A stretch of DNA of 64,000 nucleotides from Thalassia testudinum (GCA_037157565.1 JAZHRO010000073.1:15692501-15756500), one strand, 5' to 3'. Shown: positions 11,458 to 24,099, counted from the stretch's first letter. Numbers and translations are program-made. The notes: generated by a model from the sequence alone, not told the origin.

Positions 11458-14079
11458 TGATGTCAACGTCATCATCAGCCATATCTAGCTTTAATTTGTC
11501 ATTATCAAGGAATAAATGCTCCTACATAACCGCCAAAGGACTGTAATTCATTGTAAATCCTTTTTGAGAGAAATACAAGAAACCAAGGTTAAAACTGTAA
11601 TTTACCATCATATCATGAATACAGAATAACTGCGGGTTTCTCCAGGGGTTAATAAAGGGTCAAATGATTTTAATAGTCTAACAAGTTGGTTAAAACAGGC
11701 AGAAAAGTGTTTTTGTGTGTTACAGGAATTAAATGACTTCCGAAATCATAAAAAGAGACCCGCTTAATTAACTGAGGTTCTGGTCAGGATAAAATTCACC
11801 TAAATCCTCTAAAATTCATAGAAAAATATTCTCTAGGGTTTGGTACCTTCAATTTGACCATCAGAACTTATCTTGACCTAAAACAGTCTCAGATAGACAT
11901 TTTCCCAATTTTAGGTAATTGTGCAATTTCTCTAGTCAACCTTGGTCCAAACATAAATCTAACTTCACCATTGGTTTCCTTGAGTTCAAATTAGGTTTGT
12001 ATAAAAATTTGGACCCAATCTGTGATCATCTTGACCTTGTTTTCAATTTGGTCTTGTCTAACTCTTTTATCTTACACTCATGCCCCTAACTTTTAAATTT
12101 ATTATAAATAGCCCCCTAACTTTGTCATCTTATTCACAAATAGGTCCCTACTGCCCTCAACTCCTAATCCTAAAGCTCTGGCGACCTTCAAATGGGAAGA
12201 TCTTTCTGATTTCTCACTCAATCCCTTCCAAAATTGGAAGGGAGATTCCTTGAGTTCACTTTCCAATGCACCCATCCTTGAACCCCAAAACCTTCCCAAT
12301 CTCTCATGCGAACGCATGAGAGATTCAGGTATCTTTAGGTTTCCAACTCTTGCGTGCCTTCCAACCTTGGGAAGATTGCTTCCCAAGCTCTAACTACTCC
12401 CTGAGGCTAATAAAAGAAACCCCAGGGCTTGCCTGTTCTCCTCAGCTATGTTTTGGCCAAAATACCCTCTTCAAACTCCTTCCCCGGCCATCTTTGACTT
12501 AGCTCTGGTGAGCTCCTCCCTCCCTCGTCCTACAGCCTCCCAACGGCCAAATTGGGAGTGCTACATTCCTCCCCTCCATCGTCTGCTCCTCAACGACCAA
12601 CTCAAGGGCTCCTAGATCCCCCTCTTCCTCGCTGTCCCCCTCTACAGAATTCATCCCCTCCAGCACCAGCCAATCAAAGCCAATGCGGATCTCCTCCCTC
12701 GTCATCCCTTAGCTAGGTCCTTAGCTTCCTCTTTCCCTCTACTCTATTTCTCTCTTCTTCATCTCTCAAAACCATCCCCTGACAACACCAAACGTTGTCA
12801 TCTTCTTCACCTTCGACCGACCTCCGGTGAGGTCTTCCACCCACTCCACTATCCCGGATACCTCGCCAACACCGTCAGAACCTCCACCATGAGCCCAGGA
12901 GCAAAAGCCCTAACCTAGTTAGGTCGATTGCCCCTCCAAATCTTCGAGAGGTCGTTAGACCTCCTCACTCTGCCAATCACCTCCGCACCACCACCGTTGC
13001 ACTCTACAAAGTCCGACAATGCTTCCTGAACTGTTTTGATGTGGCCATTAGGCCTTGTTCTTGTTTTTAGGTACATGAAACTCACACCATTGTTGGAGCT
13101 TTTTCGCAAAGCTCTAGCCTTGTTCGTGCAAGAATTCACCTAGGTACCTACTCCAGGAGTCGCAAAATTGCATTAGGAATACACTTGGACTTCCAATTGG
13201 AGCCTTTGACCATTCCCAGGACCTAAATCAGTGCTTTAGCTGCTGCTAATTCGCACGAAGAAGGGACAACATGGTCCCACCTCATTAGTTACTGAACAGC
13301 TGTAGTGATATAAACTGTATTTGTGAAATAGGCTTTCCACCTCCTAACATAGGGGTGAGGTCCCTCTCACCTGCTTACACTGATCCGCCTAAGCCCACAC
13401 CTCGATCACCACCCACTATCGGTGAGCCTGGTCCTGGGTACGCACTTGACCCGATTAGTTGATAACTCGATGTGCATGGCCTTAGGAAGGCAGGAAAGAA
13501 AGAGGAAAAACCCAGAGATAAAGGAAAGAGAGAGTGGGGGAGGGTGGGTTTTGCTCTCTTGAGACTTGGCTAAGCACTTAGCTGCTGGAGGGATTGCCTC
13601 CCTCTGTGCGTGAAGAATAAAGGCCAAGAAAAGAAAGAAAGAAGAAGAGGAGAGCAGTAGAAGAGGCACACAGAGAAGAAGAAGAAGAATAGCAGCAGAA
13701 GAAGAATAAAAGGAGCACTGTAGAAACCTCTTTTAAGACATTTGATTGCAAAATCAGACGTCAGATCATATGCTCCTTCATATTGATTAAATTGAATAAA
13801 GGTTCTATGTATTAGACTTATAATTGGTGATCCAAATCACCATTATTTTGTCTAGAATTCTTTTTATCTCTTCATATACTCATGTGCTACATTGCATATT
13901 AGATTTTGAGTAATTCATTGTGCTCATTTACATTAGTTGTTGAAATTAACGTGTGAATTCCTATTTGCTCCTAGCGAACGACCTCAGACTTTCATTCGAG
14001 TATAAATTTTATCTGCTTTCAAGTGATTTTGACCTATACTACGACGTAGCTTTTATAACATCAATTTCGCTCGTTAACA
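11458..14079 (+). repeat. 3' LTR of element B
   Basis: 2,622 bp from TGATGTCA after the purine tract to GTTAACA. A TATA-like TTATAAATAG lies near 12102. The second part (12465-14079) is the homologue of 5206-6867; the first part (11458-12465) has no visible counterpart beside the 5' LTR. Frames inside are short and unconvincing. Confidence 0.65.
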
Positions 14080-14121
14080 CCCATTGCCCTTCATCACTTC
14101 CTATGCTATTCACACCTACTT

Positions 14122-15787
14122 GATTAGCCCATATTTGTGGGCTATTTAAGTATATGAATACCTAGACATTAAGATATCTTTAACATTTAGATAGCATACA
14201 TTAGGATGTAAATAAATTAATTCATATTTTTAGATTAATTGCATAATTCATGCATTGCATTCATATCTAAATGCATTTAGAATTAACTTACAATTGCATG
14301 CATTTGATTAGTGAACCAATTAAGCGCATAACATGCATTGTTTTAATTTAACATAGAAGTTAAGGGTTTGTGCATGAATAACCATAATATTTTATTATTT
14401 TATTATTCTCTTCTTCCAAAGGTAACGGTTGCACTTCCTCCACCTACACCCATTCATGCACAAATGCCAGCATTCATCCGCCATGAAGTGGATCAGCTCC
14501 CGTCTCTTGCATTTCAAATGCATTACCTACAGTTACAAAGGGAGAAGGAGACGACCATGCTAAGAGAGGCCTCCATGCCACTCCACTACTGTGCAGAGAG
14601 TTCAACTCTCCACCGCTCATCACCATCAGCCTTAACTGCAGCAACATGTCTCCACCACTATGGGCATGTGGCATGACAGGCCACACCACCGTCCAGAGCT
14701 TGTTTGCACCACTGTGTGTCTACACCAGCCACCACCACCATCACCAACACTAGCAACCACCACCATCACCAATAGTGCAACCACCAGTAGCCATCCACAC
14801 GTGGTTAAGTCGTCCAGGAAGTTTCCCGGACGTTTGAAGCCCCTTCCCCATCTCCACGCCTTATCACCTTCCTCTTCATTTTCTTCTCCTTATTCTCTCC
14901 TTCTCCACTGTTCATCTTCTCCATGAAGGACTCAACATTCCCAACCCCACAAGCAACCATCACCAGCACCACTGACCAGCACTCCCATGTGCCACCAGCT
15001 TCTCGCACGTGTCTTCATGCAATCCCTCGCGGCACGACCAATACGCGCGCTCTCCATCAACCCCACAACGTGCCCCCTCACCCTCTACTCCAGCAGTAGC
15101 AGCAACGCACTGTCCACTCTCCCCGCGCCTCCACTGCGCACGTGTGATCACCATCGGCTCACCATCTGCGCAACCTCCACGCGTGCATGGGCTCCTCCAG
15201 CAGCAAGTAGCCATTGCCACCTCTCACTCATCTCCAATAGTAGCAGCAACAAACCCATAGCCACCCCCTTTCTTTGCTCCATTTGGCCATCTCCAGCCAC
15301 GCTACAACCTGCCTCGACCACTGCCATGAAGCCCTCAGTTTAAAGGTCCTTCTCCAAGCATCTCACCACCAGCGAAGCCCTCCTCGATGCATGAGCTAAG
15401 GGGAACAAAATCCCCTGTTTCTTGCTTAATTAAATTTTACAAAACATGCCATTGCCAACTTCACATTTTATCATTTAAAGATTAGTTTATTATGTTGAAT
15501 TTATCAGAACACCCTTACCTTTCAAAGAAAATACGATTTCAGCATGATCATATCTTGTTATCTTAATTAAAAGGTGAATTTGTCTCGATTTCTTGACGAA
15601 ATTAATAGTGAATATTGATTTTTGACCCTTGCGTGTTTGTAATAGCCATTGCCTCCCTGTGGATATGACCCACTCCTTCGTGAGTGGTTTATTTAATTTG
15701 TTTTGATTTGTGTTGTTCGCCACTCAATTTCTGTACAGCAATGATCTTGATTCATATTTTCGAAAACTCAAATAATGTGGTAAAAAA
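14122..15787 (+). repeat. LTR of element G (5' LTR, followed by a PBS)
   Basis: It starts TGATTAGCCC with the paired GGGCTATT motif and ends just before a degenerate PBS at 15788. The middle part (about 14400-15370) is C-rich with CACCACCAT repeats, resembling 1630-2390. A CTCCCTGTGGATATGACCC motif near the end (about 15650) is typical of plant gypsy LTR ends. Bases 14080-14121 between B and this LTR are unassigned. Confidence 0.5.
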
Positions 15788-15805
15788 TGGCACTGTTGCC
15801 TGGGA
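15788..15805 (+). other. Degenerate tRNA-Asp-type primer-binding site (element G)
   Basis: 15 of 18 bases match TGGCGCCGTTGCCGGGGA. It lies directly after the LTR, marking this LTR as a 5' copy on the plus strand. Confidence 0.65.
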
Positions 15806-16781
15806 GGCAACAAGCTTAATAAACTCTCATTCATTCATTTGTTCATGTTGATTTAAATTTTGGAAGCATATTTAACTCTGAATCTTTTTGTTGTGGTGTG
15901 AGAGGAACGTTCTACGACACACATTCTACGACTCACCATTACACTAGCCGTCATGAGAGGTGACCCTTGACGTCACCAGAGGAGAAATTGTTCGAGCCAC
16001 CTTGCAATGAACCAGATTGCCAGGAGAGGAAGGATGAGGATGTAACGATCATCTCTACACATTTAGTCATTGATTTGATTAGAGTAGGATTTAGACTCTA
16101 GATTTAATTTTATTTTCCGTGCACATTTGGTTTGAGACCCTTGTTCTGGGGTACATTTTAGGAGTTTGTTCCCTAACTTTCTTTTAGTCCCCTGTGTGGG
16201 TGATTTTTCGAGAGTTTATTCCCATTTCTTTAGACTTAGGTTTTTCTTCTATTTCGTGGTTCGATTTTATTTATCTTTGTTTGTGCATAAGTAGATATAA
16301 AAAAAATCAAAATATGAATTGCCTGATAAAAGCTGCATGCCCTAGGATGACCTTTTAGGTGTGAATGAGTAGCATCTAGATTTTATTTTCTGCATTGTGT
16401 GCATTCTTGCATCTTTGATTGCTGGAAGAAAGGTATGTATCTTCTTACTTTGCATCCATATCTTGATCATGCATTTGCATTGGGACTTAATTCCTAGACC
16501 ACCTAATTTGTCTTGAAATGATCTAACAAGTGGTTACATTAAATTTCTAAGAAGGACTAAGTAAAGGAAGAACATAGTAAAAACCAAGGAGTTGATTTAA
16601 GACATTGTGCTGCAATTTAAAATTCAAAATTTTTCCAGTGTATGCATACTTGTTTGATCTTTGCACCAAGCCACGCATTTAGACACTCCTAGGTTTTAAG
16701 TTGCTTGGAAAGAATCCTCCTACCATTGGATTTTGAAGTGTTCAGAACTCAAGATTAAAGGTTTTGCAAGTACAAAGGGGG
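15806..16781 (+). other. Internal remnant of element G, cut by element C
   Basis: About 1 kb of AT-rich leader-like sequence with no recognisable protein. It stops at 16781, where element C begins. The five bases before C are GGGGG; the matching right-hand TSD lies outside the window, so the insertion cannot be verified here. Confidence 0.4.
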
Positions 16782-17464
16782 TGTTGGTCAGACCTGGATA
16801 GGTGTGTTAATATGGTGATTTTATCGTTGAAATGTGCATAGTAGTTAACCTAAATCGAGCCTAACCATCTCTTTACAAAATATTTTTTTACTTGGCCTAT
16901 TTGATTTTATCTTGGTCACTTTTAGGCCCAGGGTCGAACTCAGCGAAGTGGGGTTAGAAGTCAAGTTTCTACGCCTTTCCTACAATGAATCTCTTCCATT
17001 CATTTATTGTGTTTTTGGTGTTTTTCTATTTAAGATTTTTTTCTGATAATCTCGGTCCTTGCGGCACACCCTCAAAATTAGGTTCTTGGCTTTGAGCCAA
17101 ATCAGGGTTCCAAAACGGGTCTTGCTATTCGCAAGACGGAGTACCTGAAAGTCAAGGATTATCTTTTCTCTTTTATATATTTTTTTATCTTTTTACTGGC
17201 ATGCAAGATAAATAGAAATAAAGTAAATATAGTATAGATATATATGTATATACTATATATGTATAAAGGGGTGGGGGTGGAGGGGGAGATGGAGTGTACC
17301 ACGGTGTCGAGTCGGTTGTCGTCTAGAAAGACACAACCAATAGGATGAAGTGCCACGTGTAAGGTGGATTGGTGGAAGATGAATGCGAACACGCTTTTTG
17401 TACGGGTGTATTGGGGAATATCAGCAACTGGTGCAGATATTCCCGCAATACCATGTATGGTAAG

Positions 17465-17581
17465 TAATGTGAAAATATATATATATGTATATATGTATAT
17501 ATAGTTATATAGATATATATGTATATATGTATGTATATTTATATATATATATATATATATATATGTATAAGTAGGTGTGTA

Positions 17582-17624
<43 letters not shown>

Positions 17625-18010
17625 CTATACTTATACTTAGTTATATAGGTAATAATATATATATAGATATATGTATATATATATATATATATATATGTAT
17701 ATGAATATATGTATATATGTAAGTATATATGTGTATATATAAATATATATATAAGTATATAGATATATATATATAGACTAATACATAGTTATATAAGTAC
17801 TAATATATGCATAGATATATGTATATATATATGTATATATATAAGTATATAGATATATGTATATATATATATATATGTATACTAATACTTAGTTATATAA
17901 ATGCCACTATATATATAGATATAAGTATATATATATATGTATATAAATATACATATATATATCAATATATATATGTATACGTATATAAATATGTGTATAT
18001 AATAGTGTAC
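17465..18010. repeat. AT minisatellite in the LTR of C
   Basis: Almost pure TA/TATG/TACA sequence with recurring non-AT marker blocks (ACTAATACTTAGTTATAT type), ending in a GT-rich run. Homologous tracts lie in every LTR of C, D and E. Confidence 0.9.
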
Positions 18011-18437
18011 AGGTGTGTGTGTGTGTGTATGAAAGTATGAGTGCAAGTGTGTAAGTGTCGGTAAAGAGAGTGAGAGAGTGCTGTGAGGGATAGAGAGAGA
18101 GAGAGAGATGCCGTGCACATCCTGCTAGAGTGAAGGAGGCGAGCGTTAAGACGTCTGAGGCAGCCAGGCATCATTTGGAGTCAACGCGCACACGTGCAGG
18201 TTCGTAGGCACGCGAAGAGGGGTGTGCTGGGAGGGAGTGAGCACGGGGGGAGGAGAGGCCGCAGCGCGCCACGCTGCGTGAAGAGCTGGAGCGGGCGCAC
18301 ACAGACGTACGCAAGCGAAGGGAGTGGGCGACACGGGCGGGTGTGGGCGACGCGGGCGCACGCAGAAGTGCGGGCGAGCGCTGGAGCAGGCGCGGGTCGA
18401 GACGTGCACGCGGGCGAAGGTCGGTTGCGGTGCTCTG

Positions 18438-18521
18438 GGTGACCGAATAAGTGAGAAACTTACCGGTCACCCCACTGTAGCCACAGTGTTCTGTAGAAAC
18501 GTGTGAACAGTGGCTACAGTG
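18438..18521 (-). promoter_or_regulatory. Paired hairpins in the LTR of C
   Basis: GGTGACCG (18438-18445) pairs with CGGTCACC (18464-18471). Directly beside it, CACTGTAGCCAC-AG-TGTTC (18473-18491) pairs with GAACAGTGGCTACAGTG (18505-18521), leaving two bulged bases. The same pair is found in D (both LTRs) and in E's 5' LTR. Function unknown. Confidence 0.75.
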
Positions 18522-19017
18522 GTCGAGCGAGCCACGCAACCGCTTGCGCCCGGTGCTGTGAGTGCGGGTGGCTTGTGGCTGGCTTGCCGCGTGCGCGGAA
18601 GATGTATGCGCCGACTGGGCTACGGGGCGGTAATCGCAATAGGGTGCGTGGAGAGGGCTGCTGGCGTGCACGGTGGTGGGTGAGGGCAACCTGCTGCTTG
18701 CGCGGTGGCTTGCGGGTGTTGGCTGGGGTGTGCGATGAAGCTTGGCCGGCTGCTGCAGTGGCGTGCGGTGGCCGGTTGCGGGCGGACAGGCAAGTCCAGT
18801 ACGAAGAAGTGGGAGGCGAGGGTGCCTGCAGGCACGCGCTAGAGGCGAGGGTGGCCTGCAGGTGTGCATGGAAAGGGCTGGGGCGGCTGCTGCTGCGTGT
18901 GGAGCTTTGAGCTTCAAAGCTTGAAGCTCCTACTCCAATGGCTGAAGTGGCTTCAAACGAAGAAACAGGGAATACCACCACACCCACCAGCTCTTTGATG
19001 AGCTGGGCGGTGGTGGT

Positions 19018-19047
19018 CTCACGGTGGTGGGTGTGCACCACCGTGAG
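19018..19047 (-). promoter_or_regulatory. Perfect 12-bp hairpin in the LTR of C
   Basis: CTCACGGTGGTG and CACCACCGTGAG are exact reverse complements around a 6-base loop. It lies about 150 bases downstream of the TATA box in element orientation, so it would sit in the 5' part of the transcript. D has it at 38241-38270 (one mismatch) and 48611-48640 (perfect). Confidence 0.75.
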
Positions 19048-19186
19048 GTACTCCTGCCCGCAGAGTGTCTCCTCAGAGGAGGAGGGCCTGCATATGGAGG
19101 GAGAGGGAAGGAGATGGTGGCCTGGAGAAGAAGCTGCATTGGGTTCTATTGGCTGGACTAGGCTATTTTCAAAGGAAGAAGCTACC

Positions 19187-19198
19187 CTCTTTTTATAG
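19187..19198 (-). promoter_or_regulatory. TATA box of the LTR of C
   Basis: On the minus strand the site reads CCTATAAAAAGAGGG, the same block as CTATAAAAAAGAGGG at 51728 in E. The start of transcription would be about 30 bases downstream. Confidence 0.55.
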
Positions 19199-19581
19199 GA
19201 GAAAGCATGCACAACCATGCCCTGGCTATGCATGGCTTGCATGGCCGGTAGGGAGATCATGAGCATGCGACAGCAGGGCTGGCAGGGAGTGGCTGAGTAG
19301 GACATGGCGTGAAGAAGAAGAAGAGGTTGCCATGCATTGCAGCTGCGGGAAGAAAGTCAAAAATCAAAATGAAATAAAAAATGAAGATGGAAATTTTATG
19401 AGGCAGCACTTGAGGAAAACATGAATTGCGAGGCTGATTTATTCACTCTCCTCCCCTCTCAATTAAATGCATGCATGCATGTGTTTTTACAAATGAGACT
19501 ATTGAAACCTAATATGCACTGGTAATGCTAGGAAATAGCACAAGACGACACAATTGCAGGTGTATGTTTGCAGTGCAATCA

Positions 19582-19618
19582 TACCCCCATGCCTATCTTT
19601 TGCTAGTCCCTAGCAAAA
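19582..19618 (-). other. Polypurine tract and 9-bp stem-loop of C
   Basis: On the minus strand TTTTGCTAG, loop GGA and CTAGCAAAA (19598-19618) are followed by AGGCATGGGGGTA abutting the LTR. The hairpin is perfect and identical in D and E. It fixes this LTR as the 3' copy. Confidence 0.8.
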
Positions 19619-21185
19619 CATTTTTGTAATGTATTTAGAAATGATCTTTAAGCTGAAGATTTTCTCCTGAGGCAACATAGGTGTGTTTGTTGTTGGATAT
19701 TGTGAGAACCAATTGTAGAGAAGACTACCAGTACTTTAAGTCTCACATGACAAAGATCATCTCTCGACTAACCAGGACTCTTGATTTTAAAACCTTAAGT
19801 ACGATTTTCAGGACCCAGGAGGTTTTTGCCATGCTTGAGAGCTCAAGAGATTATGGCTTGTGTTTAGTGAAGGATCAAGACTGACAAGATGAACATTAAG
19901 ACTCAAGCCCAAGGTTTCACGAATTTTTAAGTACAGGTTGGTCCCAGTTTCAGCTCGTGTCTTTGGATTGACCCTTAAAAAGATGAAGGAAAACTCAACT
20001 CCCATTTTCTGATACTCGTGGCTCAAAGAAAATAGGGTATTTGCCCTGCAGAACTTTTTTTGTAGGAAGATTGTACAGACATTTGCGAGATATACTAACT
20101 TATTTGCATCTTTTTTTTTTTTTGGAACACGTGTCAGTATATCTCTTACAACATTATTTGGAGGAGCACACTTTTTTTCTTTTTGGTGGGAGGGTTCCTT
20201 TTTGGTGGAAAGAGTCTCTCCTAAACACAAGACTAAAGCCTGGGATAAAAAGTCTACCTGTGCACACAGGTAAGGACTCCACCTTCCCTAATGAACACTA
20301 GGGTTGGATCTTATGTTCACCTGGTCTTTCCTGATATGTGTAGTGTGAACCAAGATTACTTAGGCTCTCAAGTAGAAGCAAACCAACGGATCCTGTACTG
20401 GTGTCTCAGGTACAAGAATACGTCCTTAGTTAGGAGAGATTCCGATTTATTTTGTCAATGCTCAAGTGAATTAAGCCGAGCCTGAGCGAATCAAGCTTCT
20501 GTGGCCTGGAAAGTCTTCAAAACAGAGGTTGAATATCCATAAATAGTCATTGTATTTTTGTTTCAGCCTTCGGATCATTACTAAGCACCATTTATTATTA
20601 TATATATATATATATTTTTTTTTCTTTTTCTTACATATTTATAAATAGGTGGAAACTGCATGATACCATAAAATACCCAGATCCTATGGATGCCTATCCA
20701 CCCCCTATGCCAAACGATGCTATGTCCTTATATGCATGTAGGGAAAGGTAGAGAAAGGACTAAAGATCGGGTAATGAGAGCTGAGGTGCAAGGTATATAG
20801 CAGGGTGGTAGGGTGGGTGGATGGTGGGTGGTGAAGTGAAAAGTGAAGTGATCGTGATAGTGGCATGAAAAGTGATGGTGGATGGTGAAAGGTATGGCAT
20901 TTCATGGGACAAGAGTGTCCCAAGTGGATTGAAGAACAGGTTAGGAGGAAGAAATTGGCCCTCAGATTGGCCAAGAAGAGGGGCTTCTTGGATAGATGGA
21001 TCCAAAAAGGAATAGCCCCAGTGAGAAGCATGTGGGCTCAAGGTCCCAGTGTGGATTAGCAACTCCGCCTAATTTGGCGGGAAAGAAAGGGCAATCCGGT
21101 CTTCAAGAGTGTGGACCGGTGGTGAGTAGCCCGGATATGACTCAGACCACGAGGTATGGGAAGCGGAGAAAACCTCGTCAGAAGT
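19619..21185 (-). other. 3' untranslated region of C with pol-deletion scar
   Basis: Homologous to D 45055-46337. It contains a T-run (about 20108-20123), a TA run (about 20599-20613), an internal GGCATAGGGGGTGG tract near 20700, and the scar at 20874-20887 where two CACCATC copies (minus strand) join protease-side sequence to the post-pol region. RT, RNaseH and integrase are missing here. Confidence 0.75.
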
Positions 21186-22051
21186 TTAGCCAGGAGAAGG
21201 TACGGGACAAGGGAGGGATGGGGGAACGTCACAGTATGTGTTGATCAGGCAGTCATCAGTGTTTACAGGTAATCCGCAGCAGTCTGAATAGGTCCCAATT
21301 AGTCCGATACATGTGCTGACGTTCATCTCCTCGTCAGACGTGTCATCCTCGATACAATCGCAATCAAAGTTCTTGGCTGCCTTGAAGATGTTAAGCTTGA
21401 TCTTTTCAGATCCAATGGCAATCTCGATACAGCCCGACTCACAGTTGATATGGGCGCGGGCTATGGCCAAGAAAGGTTGACCAAGGATGATCGGACTATC
21501 AGAAAGTGAACTAGGAACTTCCATATCTAAAACAAGAAAGTCAACAGGAAAACAGAGACTGTTGACCCTAACCACCACGTCTTCCACCACACCCTTCGGA
21601 ATTTGACAGAACGATCTGCCAATTGTAACGTGACAGGGGTGGGTTTCAGATTTCCCAAGGAAAATTTTTCGAGCATGATGGTCGGTATAAGATTGATGGA
21701 AGATCCTAGATCAAGCAGGGCACGGTTAAAACTGCAGCCTTGGATGCTATAGGAAATAAGCGGTGTGCCCGGATCTTTCTGCTTCGGTGGTAGGTTTGAC
21801 AAAATAGCACAACTCGCATGAGGTGAGAGAACCATCGGATTCTTAGTTTTCTTTGACTGTCGCCTGGGTGTTGTGTAGTCTTTGAAAAATCGGGTGACAG
21901 TAGGTATGTGGTTGATAGCCTCGAGTAGGGGTACCTTGATTTCTACATCCCTGAAAAAATTACGTAGGTTATCAAAGGCCTGTGTATCTTTCTTTTTGCC
22001 TTTTGGCTCCCTCAGTAGAGCCTCAGGGAATGGGATTGATTCTGGCACCAC
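21186..22051 (-). pseudogene. Athila-type protease domain of C, frameshifted
   Basis: This is the aspartic protease that would process the gag-pol polyprotein. Starting near 22051 the frame reads a Pro-rich linker, SYSIQGCSFNRALLDLGSS and INLIPTIMLEKFSLG (the ALLDLGSS block holds the catalytic Asp; DLGA/DLGS is usual for Athila). After about 21600 the frame shifts and continues to 21186 with a conserved C-terminal section (CESGCIEIA, KLNIFK). Homologues are 44116-45054 in D and 56893-57700 in E. The reading frame then runs to the deletion scar, so no RT follows. Confidence 0.8.
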
Positions 22052-24015
22052 TTTGGGTGTATCATCTTCTCGCGAATGCAGTGCGCATCCCGAATGAGAG
22101 GGCGATGAAGAAGATAGGCCAGGATCAGGTCGAGGCGGATCGACGGTCTGCTTACCGCTCCTCGTAGTGATAGCATTGGATGATGTGGGTCCAGCAGGAT
22201 CATACGGTGGAGGAGGGTTTGCAATAGGGACATAAGAGTGTGGTGCTGTAGCGGGATTAGCCTAAAATCCTGGTGGAATGCTCGAAGCTTGCAGAATTTG
22301 ATGTACCTACCCCTGATAAAGTTGTACCTGTGATTGAGGACCATGGGGTATGAAATTTCGTGGGTTTGGAACAGGTTGGGCAGGAAGAGTGCCCTGAGAT
22401 CGAGTCACCATGCGTAGTTGACTGATCTCAGCATTCTACTGCGCTAATTGGTGCTGAAGAGAGGTCATGTTCTCTTCATGGCGCTTTGACCTTTCCGTCA
22501 TCAATCGCATCAATTTGTCAAGAGGACTTGATGCGTGTTCTTCTTGCGGTACGCAAGGGCCTGATGGCAGATTCGCCAAAGGATTAGACTGGGCCCTTGG
22601 GATGATGGGTGCAGACGGTCGCATTGGTCCACTTGTGGGGTTTTCGCGCTACGGGTTGTTGGACCTTGCGAAATTTGGATGATTTCTCCACCCTGGGTTA
22701 TAAGTGACAAAGAACGGGTTGTTCCCCAGGGTGCATGCGTCTTCAATGCCAGAAGACGTGTCCGCATGTAAATATGTTTCCGAGCACATGGAGGCTTGGT
22801 CCTCCGTGTCTAAATACTGGCTCGCAGAAGCCAGGTCCACATGACTTACCGAATCGCTCGGCGCGACACTCGGTAAGGAAGGTCTTACGGGGTTTCTCGG
22901 GATAAGCCTGGTGTTGGAAGAATTGGGATTGTGATGAAGTGGTGAGGTGGAGGTGTTTGCCATAGAACGGGAGGGGTTGGCCAGAAGCTCGTCCAGCTTC
23001 TTGCGCACAACGGAGACTTCATCCAATTTTGTGCAATAAGGCTGAGATCAATGGATGAATGGGAGGGTCCCATGTTAGCTTGGTGGACATTTCGGGGCTG
23101 GCTGGTATGATTAAAGGCGATAATGGAGGCATTGTTCATTGAGTTTTCGCTCATATTTTCAAATAATTCGAATGCTCCATTCTCATCTTTATTCATAAAA
23201 TTCCCTCCACAGGAAGCGTCTGCAATCTGCTTCAAAGTCTCATTTAGCCCATGGTAGAAAATCTAGGCTATATGCCACTTAGGCAGACCGTGGTGCGGAC
23301 ACTTCCTGAGGAGGTCATTATACCTCTCCCATGCCTCATGAAATTGTTCGCCGTTTTGTTGCGTAAATGAGGTGATAGCATGGCGAAGCGCATTGGTTAG
23401 CTCGATTGGGAAGAACTTCTTGAGAAACGCTGTTCGCATCTCTTCCCAAGAGTGGATGGTTCTCCCAAGGGTGCGTAACCACTGCGACGCTTTATCCCGC
23501 AATGAAAATGGGAACATTTTCATGAGGACTATAGGTAACACAATATTTCTAGGTTTAACAGTTTCAGCCAATCGGGTTAGGTCTTCCAAGTGGAGAAAAG
23601 GATCTTCACTTGCAAGACCATGGAAGTGAAAATTTATTAGTCCAATTATGTTTGGTTTCAATTCAAAGTCGTCCCCACCCATGGGGACCCGAATTTGTCC
23701 TATGGTCTCTGTAGCAGCGGGATTCTGATAGGAGCTAAGAGACCTAGGCTCCTCCCATTCGGGAGGGTTCTGCATTTCCTCCAATGTTTCCCGAATGGCT
23801 TCGATTTGCTCATTATACATTTCCATTTGGGCTTGGAGGCAGGTTATGGGATCTAAGGCTCCACCACCTGGTGGGTTCTGAGGGCGGTTTCCTCCCTCAG
23901 GATTTGGGGGTGGGCGTGCAGCCATGTTTGTGGAGGAGGAGGACGATTCGGCTTCTTTTCTAAATTTATCAGTCAATTCAAATAGTTCAGGGTTTTGTGA
24001 CCTCCTCCCAAACAT
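22052..24015 (-). pseudogene. Athila-type gag of C, broken
   Basis: The structural protein forming the particle. The ATG at 24015 begins MFGRRSQNPELFEL; an Asn/Pro-rich N-terminus is followed by the retrotransposon gag core (FPFSLRDKASQWLRTLG, AFLKKFFP, AWERYNDLLRKCPHHG; about residues 165-245). A TAG stop near 23263 replaces a Gln codon present in D. One base is missing near 23000 relative to D, shifting frame. The remainder (SSGIEDACTLGNNPF; a C-terminal helical KLMRLMTERSKRHEEN segment) is recognisable to about 22430. No CCHC knuckle is visible. Copia element F sits 85 bases upstream of the start codon, in the leader. Confidence 0.85.
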
Positions 24016-24094
24016 GCACTACCGCAGGAAGAATTGGGGGGATAAGAAGGGAAAAGAGATGAGAGAAATGACGCCGCAAAGGTACACTTGATTA

Positions 24095-24099
24095 CAAAT
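24095..24099. repeat. Left target-site duplication of F (CAAAT)
   Basis: CAAAT precedes the LTR and recurs at 35134-35138. The empty site is seen in D (about 41867) as ATTTG flanked by the same leader sequence, which confirms the 5-bp duplication. Confidence 0.95.

Larger units (their letters stand above)
5206..14079 (+). mobile_element. Old non-autonomous gypsy-type element B
   Basis: Parts in order: a partial 5' LTR ending at 6867, a tRNA-Asp-type PBS at 6871, an untranslated leader, one long broken acidic reading frame (8097-9843), an internal GGGGGG tract (10121-10128), a stem-loop plus polypurine tract, and a 3' LTR 11458-14079. No gag, protease, RT or integrase is recognisable, so it would have depended on another element's enzymes. 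The alignable LTR parts differ by roughly a tenth (eye estimate on a sample), much older than the copia element downstream. I found no convincing TSD. Confidence 0.6.
16782..19581 (-). repeat. 3' LTR of element C
   Basis: 2,800 bp. In element orientation it carries a CATGCATG run (19467-19481), a TATA box (19187-19198), a hairpin of 12-bp arms (19018-19047), GC-rich leader-like sequence, paired hairpins (18438-18521), GA and GT runs (about 18010-18110), an AT minisatellite, and a conserved end block (16782-17165). Reading frames of 60-260 codons in the GC-rich part run on several frames and both strands at once, and I treat them as composition effects. Confidence 0.85.

Noticed and set aside
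14080..14084. CCCAT as a TSD of element B
   Set aside because: No matching CCCAT found immediately before a plausible LTR start on the left side.
17465..18118. Open frames of Tyr/Ile/Tyr-type repeats in the AT tracts (also 37384-37730, 39240-39930, 49570-50210, 62430-62640)
   Set aside because: They are simple translations of TATATACA repeats, present on both strands and all copies; no start context or protein-like composition.
18171..19305. Frames of 135-263 codons on both strands in C's LTR (and equivalents in D and E)
   Set aside because: High GC removes stops in all frames; the frames are not preserved between LTR copies.
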